Assembly: GCF_028735875.1 (NCBI RefSeq)
Contig: NZ_CP117834.1
Location: 2,158,001-2,222,000, forward strand
Direction: 5' to 3'
DNA: 64,000 nucleotides
DNA from: Shouchella hunanensis
Lineage (GTDB): Bacteria; Bacillota; Bacilli; Bacillales; Bacillaceae_D
The translations under genes and the position numbers were made by a program. The notes below the pieces were generated by a model. It had not been told where the DNA came from and did no database searches. It saw nothing but the letters and a program-made list of their open reading frames with translations. Below are positions 1 through 9,668 of the stretch, one piece after another; the first letter of the stretch is position 1, and each line of letters starts with the position of its first letter.

Positions 1-1724
<1,724 letters not shown>

Positions 1725-1731
1725 CGATACC

Positions 1732-1767
1732 AAACAAACTGCTGGAGATGAGTCCAGCAGTTTGTTT
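1732..1767 (+). terminator. Intrinsic terminator of the collagen-like gene
   Basis: A perfect 15-bp stem (AAACAAACTGCTGGA with its complement) closes a 6-base loop and ends in a T-rich tail. It lies 8 bases after the stop codon and could work in both directions between the two convergent genes. Confidence 0.9.
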
Positions 1768-1800
1768 CTTTATGTTTCTGTATGGTTTCATTCTCGTCGT

Positions 1801-2337
1801 TTAGTGCAATGATCTTTCTTCTATTAATTGCTTGGCCCACTGACACCATTCTATATACATTTTTGCGTACCGAATGCCGTATTCAACTGTTAACAGAGCC
1901 CCAAGGTCTTGCTTGTTTTCTTGTTTGAAATGGTCTCTCCACGCTTCTGTCTTTTCTAACGTAATGCGTTCCCTTTCTATCACCTCATCTAAAAGAGTGA
2001 GCACTTCTTTGTGAGTTAAGATTGGGAAAATAGTGGTTTTAATAAGAAATTCATCTTTTATTTTGGCTGACTTTAATGGTTCTTCTACAGCCCATCTAAT
2101 GAGTTCTTTTCTCCCTTTATCGGTAAGGGAATAAATTTTTTTATTAGGCGACGATTCTTGAATCACAAGCTCGTGGTCGACAAGTTCGTCTTTTTCCATT
2201 TTGTGAAGCTCTGTATAGATTTGACTGTGTGTCGAACCCCAAAAGTGAACCATCTGTTGCTTAAAAATGTGCACAACATCATAACCGGTCACTCGTCGCT
2301 TTGAAATGATACCTAAAAGGGCATATCGCAGACTCAT
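1801..2337 (-). CDS. PadR family transcriptional regulator
   Basis: This 178-residue protein has an N-terminal PadR winged helix (SLRYALLGIIS, TGYDV, then QIYTELHKMEKDELV and KKIYSLTDKGRKEL) and a C-terminal Vir_act_alpha_C-type helical dimerisation region. It would be a DNA-binding repressor that responds to an unknown small molecule. It is divergent from the YisL/hydrolase/CtaA/prenyl-synthase operon, and an ATGT-N8-ACAT palindrome typical of PadR sites lies over that operon's promoter, so this operon is its likely target. The start ATG follows a usable AAGGAATGA ribosome binding site. The family call is firm; the ligand is unknown. Confidence 0.9.
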   Translation of the reverse strand: MSLRYALLGIISKRRVTGYDVVHIFKQQMVHFWGSTHSQIYTELHKMEKDELVDHELVIQESSPNKKIYSLTDKGRKELIRWAVEEPLKSAKIKDEFLIKTTIFPILTHKEVLTLLDEVIERERITLEKTEAWRDHFKQENKQDLGALLTVEYGIRYAKMYIEWCQWAKQLIEERSLH

Positions 2338-2390
2338 ATCTTATTCATTCCTTAAAGTTTGTCAATATAAAGAAACTATACCATATCTTC

Positions 2391-2451
2391 TTGACCATTG
2401 TATGGCGAGTGTTTATTATTACTATAGTTTCATATGTCAAAATAGACATAT
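2391..2451 (+). promoter_or_regulatory. Promoter and PadR-type operator of the yisL-ctaA operon
   Basis: TTGACC (2391-2396), a 17-base spacer and TATTAT (2414-2419) form a good sigma-A promoter. Just downstream, 2432-2451 is a palindrome, ATATGTC-N6-GACATAT, that contains ATGT-N8-ACAT, the motif described for PadR and LmrR. Its position around the start site suggests repression by the divergent PadR gene product. Confidence 0.65.
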
Positions 2452-2471
2452 TGAAAAGAGGGGAGATTCGT

Positions 2472-2801
2472 ATGTATAACGTTCTTTATCAAACGCACAT
2501 TGGAACATGGGCGATTCTATTATTAGTCGTAATCGTCAGTCTGTTCTATCGTTCTTTCTATTTAAAGATCTTCTTTAGAGTTCTTGCAGTGTTGATGTTA
2601 ACGAGTGGAATTGGTTTAGCCATTTCTCTTTCTTTTCCATTCGTCTTCGTAATGAAGTTGATTATAGCTATACTGTGCATAGGCTTAGTAGAAATGTTGT
2701 TAAAGCGAGAGAAGCCTATTAAATCCTACGTTCTATTAGGTTCAACCTTTGTCAGCTTTTTATTGTTATGCCTGATCGGTTTTGGGGTGATTCGATTCTA
2801 A
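2472..2801 (+). CDS. yisL: YisL-like (DUF1516) small membrane protein
   Basis: This 109-residue protein is hydrophobic, with about four membrane segments. The opening THIGTWAILLLVV and the GLVEMLLKR segment resemble B. subtilis YisL (DUF1516 family, function unknown). The chosen ATG has a GAGGGGAG ribosome binding site; an upstream in-frame start would overlap the operator. It is the first gene of a four-gene operon, and its stop overlaps the next start (TAATG). In B. subtilis yisL also lies near yisP, a homologue of the fourth gene here, which hints at a functional link. No biochemical role can be read from the sequence. Confidence 0.7.
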   Translation: MYNVLYQTHIGTWAILLLVVIVSLFYRSFYLKIFFRVLAVLMLTSGIGLAISLSFPFVFVMKLIIAILCIGLVEMLLKREKPIKSYVLLGSTFVSFLLLCLIGFGVIRF

Positions 2802-3523
2802 TGAAGAAAAGAATAAAAATTTTACTCGTCGTTATTCTCGCACTCCTATTATCTAGTATTCTAGGCTTTTATATATGGACGCAAAACACGTACAGTGCTG
2901 TTGATGACCTTCCAGAAAGTGTAAAGGCACAAGATGGCTGGCTTTTATTTGAAGCGGATGACCCGCAAAATGGGCTTGTCCTTTACCCAGGAGCCAAAGT
3001 AGAACCAGATGCTTACGCCTTTTTAGGTGAGGAATTAGCCAGCCAAGGCATCACGGTAGCCATTCCATCTGTCCGCTTGAATTTACCTATTTTTGACCTT
3101 TCTAAGGCGAATGAGTTGTTTCAAAGGGAGAGCGTTGACTCGTTGGACTGGTATATAGGTGGCCATTCCATGGGAGGAGCGGCAGCCGCTATGTATGCAG
3201 ATGCAAACTTGGATAAGGTTTCTGGTTTAGTGTTACTAGGTGCTTACGCTGCTGATAATGATTACTTACGAACGTCTCAGCTTCCGGTTCTGTCGATTAG
3301 TGGTTCTGAAGACGGCTTAAGTACACCCGAAAAAATCAATCAGTATCGCCCAAATCTTCCTGATACTGCTCAATTTATTGAGATAGAAGGAGGAAATCAC
3401 GCTCAGTTCGGGGTATATGGGCCACAATCTGGAGATAATGAAGCCGCTATTTCTGTTGATGAGCAACAAGAGATGATTCTAACAACTATTTTAGAGTGGA
3501 TAGACGATCAGGGGGATGTATGA
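2801..3523 (+). CDS. Membrane-anchored alpha/beta hydrolase
   Basis: The 240-residue protein starts with a signal anchor (MKKRIKILLVVILALLLSS). It then has an alpha/beta hydrolase fold with nucleophile elbow GHSMGG, an acid residue near ISGSEDGLS and a histidine in EGGNHAQFG, so the Ser-Asp-His triad is complete. It should act outside the membrane on an ester or related substrate that is not identified. The start used is the ATG overlapping the previous stop, with GGGGTGA upstream; a longer frame starting at 2768 lies inside yisL and is less likely. It couples to ctaA by an ATGA overlap. Confidence 0.8.
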   Translation: MKKRIKILLVVILALLLSSILGFYIWTQNTYSAVDDLPESVKAQDGWLLFEADDPQNGLVLYPGAKVEPDAYAFLGEELASQGITVAIPSVRLNLPIFDLSKANELFQRESVDSLDWYIGGHSMGGAAAAMYADANLDKVSGLVLLGAYAADNDYLRTSQLPVLSISGSEDGLSTPEKINQYRPNLPDTAQFIEIEGGNHAQFGVYGPQSGDNEAAISVDEQQEMILTTILEWIDDQGDV

Positions 3524-4407
3524 AGAAGCTACGAATTTTTGCCATCGTAACAACTATTGTTGTACTGTTTGTGCTACTTCAAGGTTCCATTGTCACGAAG
3601 ACCGGCTCCGGGCAGGGATGTGGAACAACCTGGCCGCTCTGTTTTGGCGATGTTATTCCGTACAATCCAACGTTAGAAACCATTATTGAGTACACACACC
3701 GCTTACCATCCAGTATTGCCGGCATGCTTGTGTTCATCTTATCCTTTTGGTCTTGGAAACAGTTATCCTATGTAAAAGAGATTCGCTTTTTTGCTCTTTT
3801 AGCTTCAGCGGCTATTTTGCTTCAAGGCTTAATGGGAGCCGGTCAAGTTGTTTATGGGCAACCGCCGTTAATTATGGCTCTTCATTTCGGTTTTTCTGCC
3901 ATTTCATTAGCGGCTGTCTCTGTTATCACGCTGTTTACATTTGAGAAGCGGTGGAATCCGTTTAAGGTGACTGTAGGAAAATCATTTCTTCGGTATGTGA
4001 TAGCCCTCACCATTTATTCGTACTTGGTTATTTATACAGGGGCATTTGTGAAGCATATGGGCGCTGCGACGGCATGCTCTGGATTTCCATTATGTAATGG
4101 TGAATGGATCCTTTTTAGTGAAGGGGCGATTGTGTTTGCCCAAATGTTTCATCGGCTTGCAGGAATGACGTTAGCCTTGCTCGTACTTCTATTTGCCGTT
4201 TGGGCCATTCGTATGTACAAAAAGCAGCGATCCCTCGTTATCATTAGTTTGGCCAGTATAGGGTTGATTGGCATTCAACTTGCCAGTGGGATTGGAATGG
4301 TACTCACATATAATCAAAACTTAACAATTGGAATAATCCATGCACTAACGATTTCACTTTTATTTGCTTTGTTTACGTATACCATCGTTTTATCGAGAAG
4401 AGGATGA
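3520..4407 (+). CDS. ctaA: Heme A synthase, CtaA/Cox15 family
   Basis: The 295-residue protein has eight predicted membrane helices and the key residues of B. subtilis CtaA. These are the cysteine pair C34/C41 (GCGTTWPLC), E57 and H60 in IIEYTHR, a second cysteine pair C186/C192 (ACSGFPLC), and histidines near 122, 211 and 274 that would ligate heme. The enzyme oxidises the C8 methyl of heme O to the formyl group of heme A for aa3/caa3 oxidases. The usual partner ctaB (heme O synthase) is not next to it. Instead it sits in an operon with a hydrolase and a squalene/phytoene-synthase family enzyme under a PadR-type operator. It could be a second copy with a special role; that cannot be decided from this window. 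Confidence 0.88.
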   Translation: MKKLRIFAIVTTIVVLFVLLQGSIVTKTGSGQGCGTTWPLCFGDVIPYNPTLETIIEYTHRLPSSIAGMLVFILSFWSWKQLSYVKEIRFFALLASAAILLQGLMGAGQVVYGQPPLIMALHFGFSAISLAAVSVITLFTFEKRWNPFKVTVGKSFLRYVIALTIYSYLVIYTGAFVKHMGAATACSGFPLCNGEWILFSEGAIVFAQMFHRLAGMTLALLVLLFAVWAIRMYKKQRSLVIISLASIGLIGIQLASGIGMVLTYNQNLTIGIIHALTISLLFALFTYTIVLSRRG

Positions 4408-4413
4408 TTGAAG

Positions 4414-5286
4414 ATGACTGATTTAGATGATGCCTATGCGCTATGCTATGAAAAAATGAAAACACATTCTGCTACGTTTTCGAAAGCTTTTCATTTTCTC
4501 CCAGTAAAGCAGAGAAGAGCTGTTTGGGCGATTTATGCTTTTTGCAGACAAGCAGATGACATTGTTGACGATGAAGGCGAGATGTTTACAAAAAGGCGTA
4601 AACTAAAGACGTTTGAACAACAGTTCGATCAGATGCTTGTAGATAAAGATGTTTCCCAGCCCGAGTGGCTAGCACTAAAAGATGTGTTTAACCAGTTTCA
4701 TGTGAATCCATTGGATTTTAAAGATCAATTAAAAGGACAAGCGTTTGATTTGCGAACAAAGCGGATCGTCACTGTAGAAGAGTTGGAGCAGTATTCGTAC
4801 TTTGTAGCCAGTACTGTCGGATTAATGCTCTTACCTATTCTTGCGCCAAAGGATCATCACGCATTGAGGGAAAGCGCTATTGCCCTTGGAAAAGGAATGC
4901 AGCTTACGAACATCCTACGTGATGTGGGAGAGGACCTTCAAAGAGGTAAAATTTACTTGCCTCTTGATCTGATGAATGAGTACGGGGTGACCGAGGAGCA
5001 GTTAAAAGCAGGGGGTGTCGACCAATCGTTTATTGATCTGTGGGAAGCAGTAGCTAGAAAAGCCGAACACTACTATGACCAGTCTTTAGAGCAGTTGGAT
5101 GTGTATCCTAATGAAGCCAAATTTAGTGTATATGGCGCTACTATCATGTACAGAGAGATTTTACAAGCAATTCGAATGGAAAAGTACGATGTGTTTTCCC
5201 GTAAGATTTATGTAGATGACCAGCGCAAAAAAGAGATATTAGCCCAATTACGATTAACGAAAGACGAGCACAGACAACCTCTTTGA
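4414..5286 (+). CDS. Squalene/phytoene synthase family protein (YisP-like)
   Basis: The 290-residue protein shows both aspartate-rich motifs of trans head-to-head prenyl synthases: QADDIVDDEGE near residue 50 and NILRDVGEDLQRGKIYLP near 170. Between them is GQAFDLRT. Such enzymes condense two prenyl diphosphates (squalene, dehydrosqualene or phytoene), but B. subtilis YisP acts instead as a farnesyl diphosphate phosphatase. With both motifs intact here, condensation is plausible. The ATG at 4414 is chosen over a TTG at 4408 because of its spacing to GAAGAGGA. It is the last gene of the PadR-controlled operon. Confidence 0.8.
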   Translation: MTDLDDAYALCYEKMKTHSATFSKAFHFLPVKQRRAVWAIYAFCRQADDIVDDEGEMFTKRRKLKTFEQQFDQMLVDKDVSQPEWLALKDVFNQFHVNPLDFKDQLKGQAFDLRTKRIVTVEELEQYSYFVASTVGLMLLPILAPKDHHALRESAIALGKGMQLTNILRDVGEDLQRGKIYLPLDLMNEYGVTEEQLKAGGVDQSFIDLWEAVARKAEHYYDQSLEQLDVYPNEAKFSVYGATIMYREILQAIRMEKYDVFSRKIYVDDQRKKEILAQLRLTKDEHRQPL

Positions 5287-5586
5287 TAAGATTTTAAAAT
5301 TTTGAACGTCTTGACATTTTGTAAAGAAGTACGGTGGATGGAAGAACCGTAAAGTAGAACGAATCAAATACACTGATTGGTGTTCAATTTAAGATCGTTA
5401 AAAATACCAAGAAGAAAAACTATTTGTTAGAAAAATTATTCGCTTCACATGGTGAGGATGTAGATTAAGAAAAAGTTACAATTTGTATCCTTAACTCGTT
5501 GTTAGTATATGCTTTTAACAATGAGGGAGTGTACAAGCTCCATCTTTTATTGTATGTCCAATCAATGTATCTACCTAAATGATAAA

Positions 5587-5620
5587 AAAAAGACAACCGT
5601 TACTTTGCGGTTGTCTTTTT
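5587..5620 (+). terminator. Intrinsic terminator
   Basis: AAAAAGACAACCG and CGGTTGTCTTTTT form a 13-bp stem around an 8-base loop, followed by more T. It is the first clear terminator after the yisL operon, about 300 bases past the last stop. Confidence 0.85.
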
Positions 5621-5703
5621 TGTAGGATGTGCTAATCTCAAAACCTATTTGAGATCAAGATGGTAATTAATACTTCCTAAACCTATCAGTAGTAATTCAC
5701 ATG

Positions 5704-5735
5704 TTGAATGGAGCAGTTTCAACGGCTCCATTCAA
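5704..5735. other. Perfect 11-bp inverted repeat without T-tract
   Basis: TTGAATGGAGC and GCTCCATTCAA face each other across 10 bases. On the minus strand it lies about 40 bases after the small peptide gene, but no U-run follows, so it may be an RNA stabilising hairpin or a binding site rather than a standard terminator. Confidence 0.5.
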
Positions 5736-5775
5736 GCGTTAGACAATTCCTTCTGCTGATTGTAACACATCAAAA

Positions 5776-6003
5776 TTAAACATTAAGGATGATGCTAGTT
5801 GGTGCTTTTTCAACGTCGCCTTTTCCTCCACCTGCTTGTTCGACATCGCCTTTTCCGCCCGGAGAGTTAATCGTAATAATCGTGATGATGGCAGTTGCTA
5901 AAAGTGCATAAGACCATTTTTTTAAGTTTGATTCACCCCCACAATATGATTGTTTTGACCCATTTTTCGAGCCAACTTTTTTTGTCTTCAGGAATAAGTA
6001 CAT
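5776..6003 (-). CDS. Possible small secreted signalling-peptide precursor
   Basis: The conceptual 75-residue product contains a lysine-led hydrophobic segment (LKKWSYALLATAIITIITI) followed by a short hydrophilic tail with two near copies of GGKGDVE. This layout (export signal plus repeated short motif near the C terminus) resembles Phr/PapR-type pro-peptides, but no Rap or Rgg-like receptor gene is adjacent. The annotated ATG at 6003 has no clear ribosome binding site. The best Shine-Dalgarno (GGGGGTGA, complement of 5933-5940) instead precedes TTA-AAA-AAA-TGG, where a start codon would be expected before KKWSY. The gene may be damaged, or may use the weak upstream start. Function is not established. 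Confidence 0.35.
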   Translation of the reverse strand: MYLFLKTKKVGSKNGSKQSYCGGESNLKKWSYALLATAIITIITINSPGGKGDVEQAGGGKGDVEKAPTSIILNV

Positions 6004-6138
6004 TTTAAGATTGGAAGATTAAATTTCACATACCATACTTATATAGAATTACTATTGCGTAAAGCGTTAATGAACGGAGCGATAAAGAGTAAAATCCTCA
6101 TGATGTATATTTATTGCATTCATTTCTTCTGGATATCT

Positions 6139-6978
6139 TTATTTCAGATAATCCTTCAAATATATAGATTGAATTTCTGCTAATATGCTCTTCGAGTATT
6201 CTTTGAACTTTAATTCTCCCTTTTTCCCATTAGTGACATAGGAACCCGTTTGATGAGGTGGTCTTCCAATACTAGCGTTATATAATAACTCCGCTCCTTT
6301 ACTTGGATGAGGAAAGAACCATTTTGTTATGTGTATTAGAAAAAAAGGAATCCCATTTTTCCGATCATTTCTTAATGTGTTATTTCCTCCTGGATCAACG
6401 CAAAGTATTTTTAACCCCTCTTTAGAAAGTTCGGAGGATATTTCTTGAGACCAGAGCGACATGGCTAACTTACTTGTAGAATAAGGTCCAATTAATTTTT
6501 TGAATTTTTTTGGGCGCATAAGATTCTCATATGTTATTTTATTTATGAATTTAAACGCATTTGTACTTGTATTAACAATCAGTTTATCTGAACCCTTTTT
6601 TAATAATGATTTTAATTCAAAAAGAAGGATATATGGTACAACTGTGTGTAATTCAAAATGTAACTCCCTTGATTGGGCAGAGTAATATTTTTTGTCAAAA
6701 CTCCCACCTGCATTATTAAATAAAATGTCAATAACCTCTTCATTTTCTTTTATACTGTTTATAGTTAATTTTAGTTCAGTAAAATTTGATAGGTCAGCTT
6801 TATATATTCTAATTTTTCCCTCCTTTATTTTCATTTTGATATCTATTTCATTTTCAGGGAAGTTGGATCTAATTAGAGCAATAACAGACCACCCTTCACT
6901 TATTAACTTTTTTGTAAGTTCTAGGCCGATCCCTCTACTAGCCCCTGTGATTAGTGCTGTTTTTATCGAATTATTCAT
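6139..6978 (-). CDS. Short-chain dehydrogenase/reductase
   Basis: The 279-residue protein has the classical SDR pattern: TGASRGIG cofactor loop near residue 10, NNAGG near 95, catalytic YSTSK near 175, and a DPGG segment after it. It would reduce or oxidise an unidentified carbonyl or alcohol substrate with NAD(P)H. The ATG at 6978 is chosen for its AGGAGGGA ribosome binding site; the frame extends further upstream without one. It is divergent from a MerR regulator, with a 19-bp-spacer promoter between them, so it is likely induced by that regulator's ligand. Base composition is markedly AT-rich compared with the flanking 2-5 kb and 8-12 kb genes, suggesting acquisition. Confidence 0.85.
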   Translation of the reverse strand: MNNSIKTALITGASRGIGLELTKKLISEGWSVIALIRSNFPENEIDIKMKIKEGKIRIYKADLSNFTELKLTINSIKENEEVIDILFNNAGGSFDKKYYSAQSRELHFELHTVVPYILLFELKSLLKKGSDKLIVNTSTNAFKFINKITYENLMRPKKFKKLIGPYSTSKLAMSLWSQEISSELSKEGLKILCVDPGGNNTLRNDRKNGIPFFLIHITKWFFPHPSKGAELLYNASIGRPPHQTGSYVTNGKKGELKFKEYSKSILAEIQSIYLKDYLK

Positions 6979-7002
6979 TAAACAGTCCCTCCTAATGTAA
7001 AA

Positions 7003-7033
7003 AGTATAAACCTTAGAGTTGACTCTAAGGCAA
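7003..7033 (-). promoter_or_regulatory. MerR-type promoter/operator with 19-bp spacer
   Basis: Reading leftwards toward the SDR gene, TTGCCT (7033-7028) and TATACT (7008-7003) are separated by exactly 19 bases. The spacer region holds the palindrome CCTTAGAGT-TG-ACTCTAAGG (7011-7030). Overlong spacers with a central dyad are the hallmark of promoters activated by MerR-family twisting of DNA. Confidence 0.8.
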
Positions 7034-7077
7034 GAGAATGTAATCATTTAATTACTATTTTTAAAAGGGGTGATTGT

Positions 7078-7443
7078 TTGACTTACTCCATCAAACAGAT
7101 TTCAGATATTGTTAACTTATCGACTCATACCATTCGCTATTATGAAAAAATAAATTTAATTCCTGAAATTGAAAGAACTAGTAGCGGATATCGTATTTAT
7201 AACGACGAGGACATCGAGCGTCTAAAATTTATTACTTGCCTTAAAAATGTAGGAATGTCCTTAGATAATATAAAACCTTTTCTAACTATTAAAGCGAATG
7301 ATTTACTTTCAGAATATCCAGAGTTGATTGATATGGCACTAAAACATAAAGAAGATATGATGAATCAAATAGCAGACTTAAAGAGAGTTATTGAGATAAT
7401 TGATAGTAAACTTGAACAGAATTCTTTTACGTTTGAAAGATGA
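7078..7443 (+). CDS. MerR family transcriptional regulator
   Basis: The 121-residue protein has the MerR helix-turn-helix (YSIKQISDIVNLSTHTIRYYE), the wing (SGYRIYNDEDIERLKFI) and a coiled-coil dimerisation helix ending soon after. The short C-terminal tail lacks a metal-binding cysteine cluster, so it is likelier to sense an organic molecule or aldehyde-type stress than a metal. Translation starts at TTG after AAGGGGTGAT. It is divergent from the SDR gene and probably both activates that gene and controls itself through the shared palindrome. Confidence 0.9.
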   Translation: MTYSIKQISDIVNLSTHTIRYYEKINLIPEIERTSSGYRIYNDEDIERLKFITCLKNVGMSLDNIKPFLTIKANDLLSEYPELIDMALKHKEDMMNQIADLKRVIEIIDSKLEQNSFTFER

Positions 7444-7809
7444 TGACCTTTTTTGATATATAATTTACTTTCATCTTTATTGAAATGTATGTTTAGACTT
7501 GTATGTTAGGTTGATTTTGGGAGTTGAATGATTAAATTGGCGTACATTAGGTATGTTCGTGTTAGTTCTGCTGTGAAAAAATTTTCCGGTCGTACAGTAA
7601 AATAACAAATTGCTAATAAGAAAAAATTAAATAGCCGATAAGATGCGTGCTTTCTACCTGTTAATAAACACGTTCGTTCGTGAGGGGTTGCCTAAAAGTC
7701 TGCTAGGACAAATTATAAAGATAAGTCAACTACATGGAAATAAATAAGAAGACTTTAGTCTTGTTCTATTGTCCCCCTATTCATTAATCTTCTGTTTACG
7801 TTAGCTATA
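7444..7809. other. AT-rich gap without a recognisable gene
   Basis: No open frame with a credible start and ribosome binding site was found. A small hairpin (AAGAC-TTTA-GTCTT, about 7749-7765) could serve as a weak terminator for leftward transcripts. Otherwise nothing is visible. Confidence 0.5.
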
Positions 7810-8106
7810 TCAGTTGCAATGCCTTCTATCAATATTACGATTACGACTTGTATTTATTATTGACTTACCACTTGTACGATCATCAAGCCCTATTACGTGA
7901 CCGAATTCATGAGAAGCTGCGCTCTTTCTAACATTGGCATTATTGCGAACTGAACTCAAATGAGTGTTTAGTAACCAATGGGAAGGCGTTTTGCGACCAG
8001 CTTGACCTTGATAAAGGATTCTAGCATAAGTATGAGGTTTTAGAGCATTTAATATTACAATTCCAGCTTTGATTAAAGAGTTAAAAGTTAATTTAATTCC
8101 AACCAA
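7810..8106 (-). pseudogene. Remnant of a matrixin-like zinc metalloprotease
   Basis: A 98-codon frame carries HEFGHVIGLDD, which fits the HExxHxxGxx(H/D) zinc motif of metzincin (M10-like) proteases, followed by a short serine-rich tail. A complete family member needs a longer N-terminal half and usually a signal peptide. Here the frame opens at a TTG with no ribosome binding site, and another frame just upstream encodes NNDPWLELN before a stop, consistent with a frameshift in an older longer gene. Its N-terminal part has been replaced by the chromate transporter's upstream region. A very short functional protease is possible but unlikely. Confidence 0.5.
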
Positions 8107-8261
8107 GGATCGTTGTTATAAAGTAAACTGAATGGTGTCTCTCCACGTTCAAACTTTTAAGATTTTGTAAAGTTCCTCGTGATAAGAAGGATTTCGTATA
8201 CTGTCGTGATAGTATTTTAAGATACATTGTAACAAAAAGCTTTCGCAAGAGGTGATTGTGG

Positions 8262-9455
8262 TTGAATCACAAAAAAGAAAAAAGCAAGGTTCATACGTGG
8301 TGGGAGATCCTCGTTGTGTCCACAAAGTTAGGGTTAACCTCATTCGGAGGACCTATCGCTCATTTAGGGTATTTTCACGAGGAATATGTACGTCGAAAAA
8401 AGTGGATCAATGAAAAAAGCTATGCAGATTTAGTCGCATTGTCTCAATTCCTTCCTGGTCCTGCCAGTAGCCAAGTAGGGATTGGGATTGGCGTCCTTCG
8501 TGGTGGCGTTCTAGGAGGGGTTCTATCGTTCCTCGGCTTTACACTCCCGTCTATTTTTGTTCTTATTCTGTTCGCTCTATTTATGCAAACAACTGGTGTT
8601 GAGTTAACTGGTTGGATTCATGGTCTTAAATTGGTGGCAGTAGCAATTGTAGCTCATGCCATCATAGGAATGGCGAAAAATTTAACCCCCGATTTAAAAA
8701 GAAAAGCGATTGCCCTTCTCGCGTTGGTCGTTACCTTATTGTGGCATACACTGGCTGCACAAGTTGGAATCATACTGTTGGCTGCTTGTCTAGGTTATGT
8801 GATGTACAAGCATCAAGACAATCATGTGAAGTCTGAAATGTCCTTTCCGTTATCGCGTCGCTTTGGCATCATTTGCTTATCACTCTTTGTTGGCTTGCTT
8901 CTACTATTACCGCTAGTAAGAGAACTAACGTCCATTCAATGGATTGACATGTTTGATCGTTTTTATCGATCAGGTTCGATGGTTTTCGGCGGTGGTCATG
9001 TGGTGCTGCCTTTACTGGAACGAGAATTTGTGCCAACTGGATTGGTAAGTGAAGAGGCATTCCTTGCTGGGTATGGAGTGACCCAGGCCGTACCGGGACC
9101 ATTGTTTACGTTCGCTGCTTATTTAGGAGCCACAATGAATGGATGGCTAGGCGGCTTAATGGCAACAGTGGCTATATTCTTACCGGCGTTTCTTTTAATA
9201 CTAGGGGCGATTCCATTCTGGGACCAGTTAAGACGAAATCCTAAAGTAAACGGCGCATTAATGGGTGTAAATGCAGCTGTTGTTGGTCTTTTACTTTCTG
9301 CTTTTTATCAACCGATTTGGATAAGTGCTGTTTTTGAACCAATTGATTTTGCGCTTGTAGCGATTTTGTTTAGCATGTTGGTTTATTGGAAGCTACCGCC
9401 TTGGGTGATTGTTGTAACAGGGGCAATCTGTGGTGCTATAGTAAGTGCCCTCTAA
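8262..9455 (+). CDS. chrA: Chromate transporter, ChrA family (two-domain)
   Basis: The roughly 397-residue membrane protein has two homologous CHR halves. The first has LTSFGGPIAHLGYF and SQFLPGPASSQVG; the second has FGGGHVVLPLLE and TQAVPGPLFTFAAYLG. CHR proteins export chromate, or transport sulfate-like anions, using the proton motive force. The TTG at 8262 fits the AGAGGTGAT ribosome binding site better than the TTG at 8256. The gene stands alone between a gene remnant and a terminator, so its regulation is unclear. The family is certain; the substrate is inferred from the family. Confidence 0.88.
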   Translation: MNHKKEKSKVHTWWEILVVSTKLGLTSFGGPIAHLGYFHEEYVRRKKWINEKSYADLVALSQFLPGPASSQVGIGIGVLRGGVLGGVLSFLGFTLPSIFVLILFALFMQTTGVELTGWIHGLKLVAVAIVAHAIIGMAKNLTPDLKRKAIALLALVVTLLWHTLAAQVGIILLAACLGYVMYKHQDNHVKSEMSFPLSRRFGIICLSLFVGLLLLLPLVRELTSIQWIDMFDRFYRSGSMVFGGGHVVLPLLEREFVPTGLVSEEAFLAGYGVTQAVPGPLFTFAAYLGATMNGWLGGLMATVAIFLPAFLLILGAIPFWDQLRRNPKVNGALMGVNAAVVGLLLSAFYQPIWISAVFEPIDFALVAILFSMLVYWKLPPWVIVVTGAICGAIVSAL

Positions 9456-9499
9456 CTAACGAACACCCTTTTGTATTTTTAAGTGAAGAGCTGCATCTA

Positions 9500-9523
9500 A
9501 GCCAAGGCTGTGAAGCCTTGGCT
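9500..9523 (+). terminator. Terminator after chrA
   Basis: AGCCAAGGCT-GTGA-AGCCTTGGCT forms a perfect 10-bp stem with a tetraloop, followed by TTATT. Confidence 0.8.
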
Positions 9524-9579
9524 TTATTGATGTATTCCTTCTTAATGTGGTCCTAAGAGAATTATTTTTAAAAATAGTA

Positions 9580-9641
9580 TTGACAATAGAAGACGGTTCA
9601 TCCTATATTATTGATACGTCAATCATTTCAATATCAATAAT
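9580..9641 (+). promoter_or_regulatory. Promoter and inverted-repeat operator of the MarR/nitroreductase operon
   Basis: TTGACA (9580-9585) and TATATT (9604-9609) form a promoter with an 18-base spacer. An exact inverted repeat ATTATTGATA...TATCAATAAT (9607-9616 and 9632-9641) overlaps the -10 element and the start region. It is the likely autoregulatory site of the MarR protein. Confidence 0.65.
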
Positions 9642-9668
9642 TGAGCAGTCAAGTAAAGGAGGCCATTA

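Larger units (their letters stand above)
5287..5775. other. Intergenic region with terminator; possible gene remnant
   Basis: No convincing gene is present. An open frame at 5376-5468 (ends FASHGEDVD) has no legal start codon and may be a decayed fragment. A terminator lies at 5587-5620 and a separate hairpin at 5704-5735. Composition is clearly more AT-rich than the operon to the left. Confidence 0.6.

Noticed and set aside
5376..5468. Open frame ending FASHGEDVD
   Set aside because: No legal start codon and an upstream in-frame stop; treated as a possible remnant only.
8149..8343. Minus-strand 64-residue frame overlapping the chrA start
   Set aside because: It lacks a ribosome binding site and overlaps a well-supported gene.
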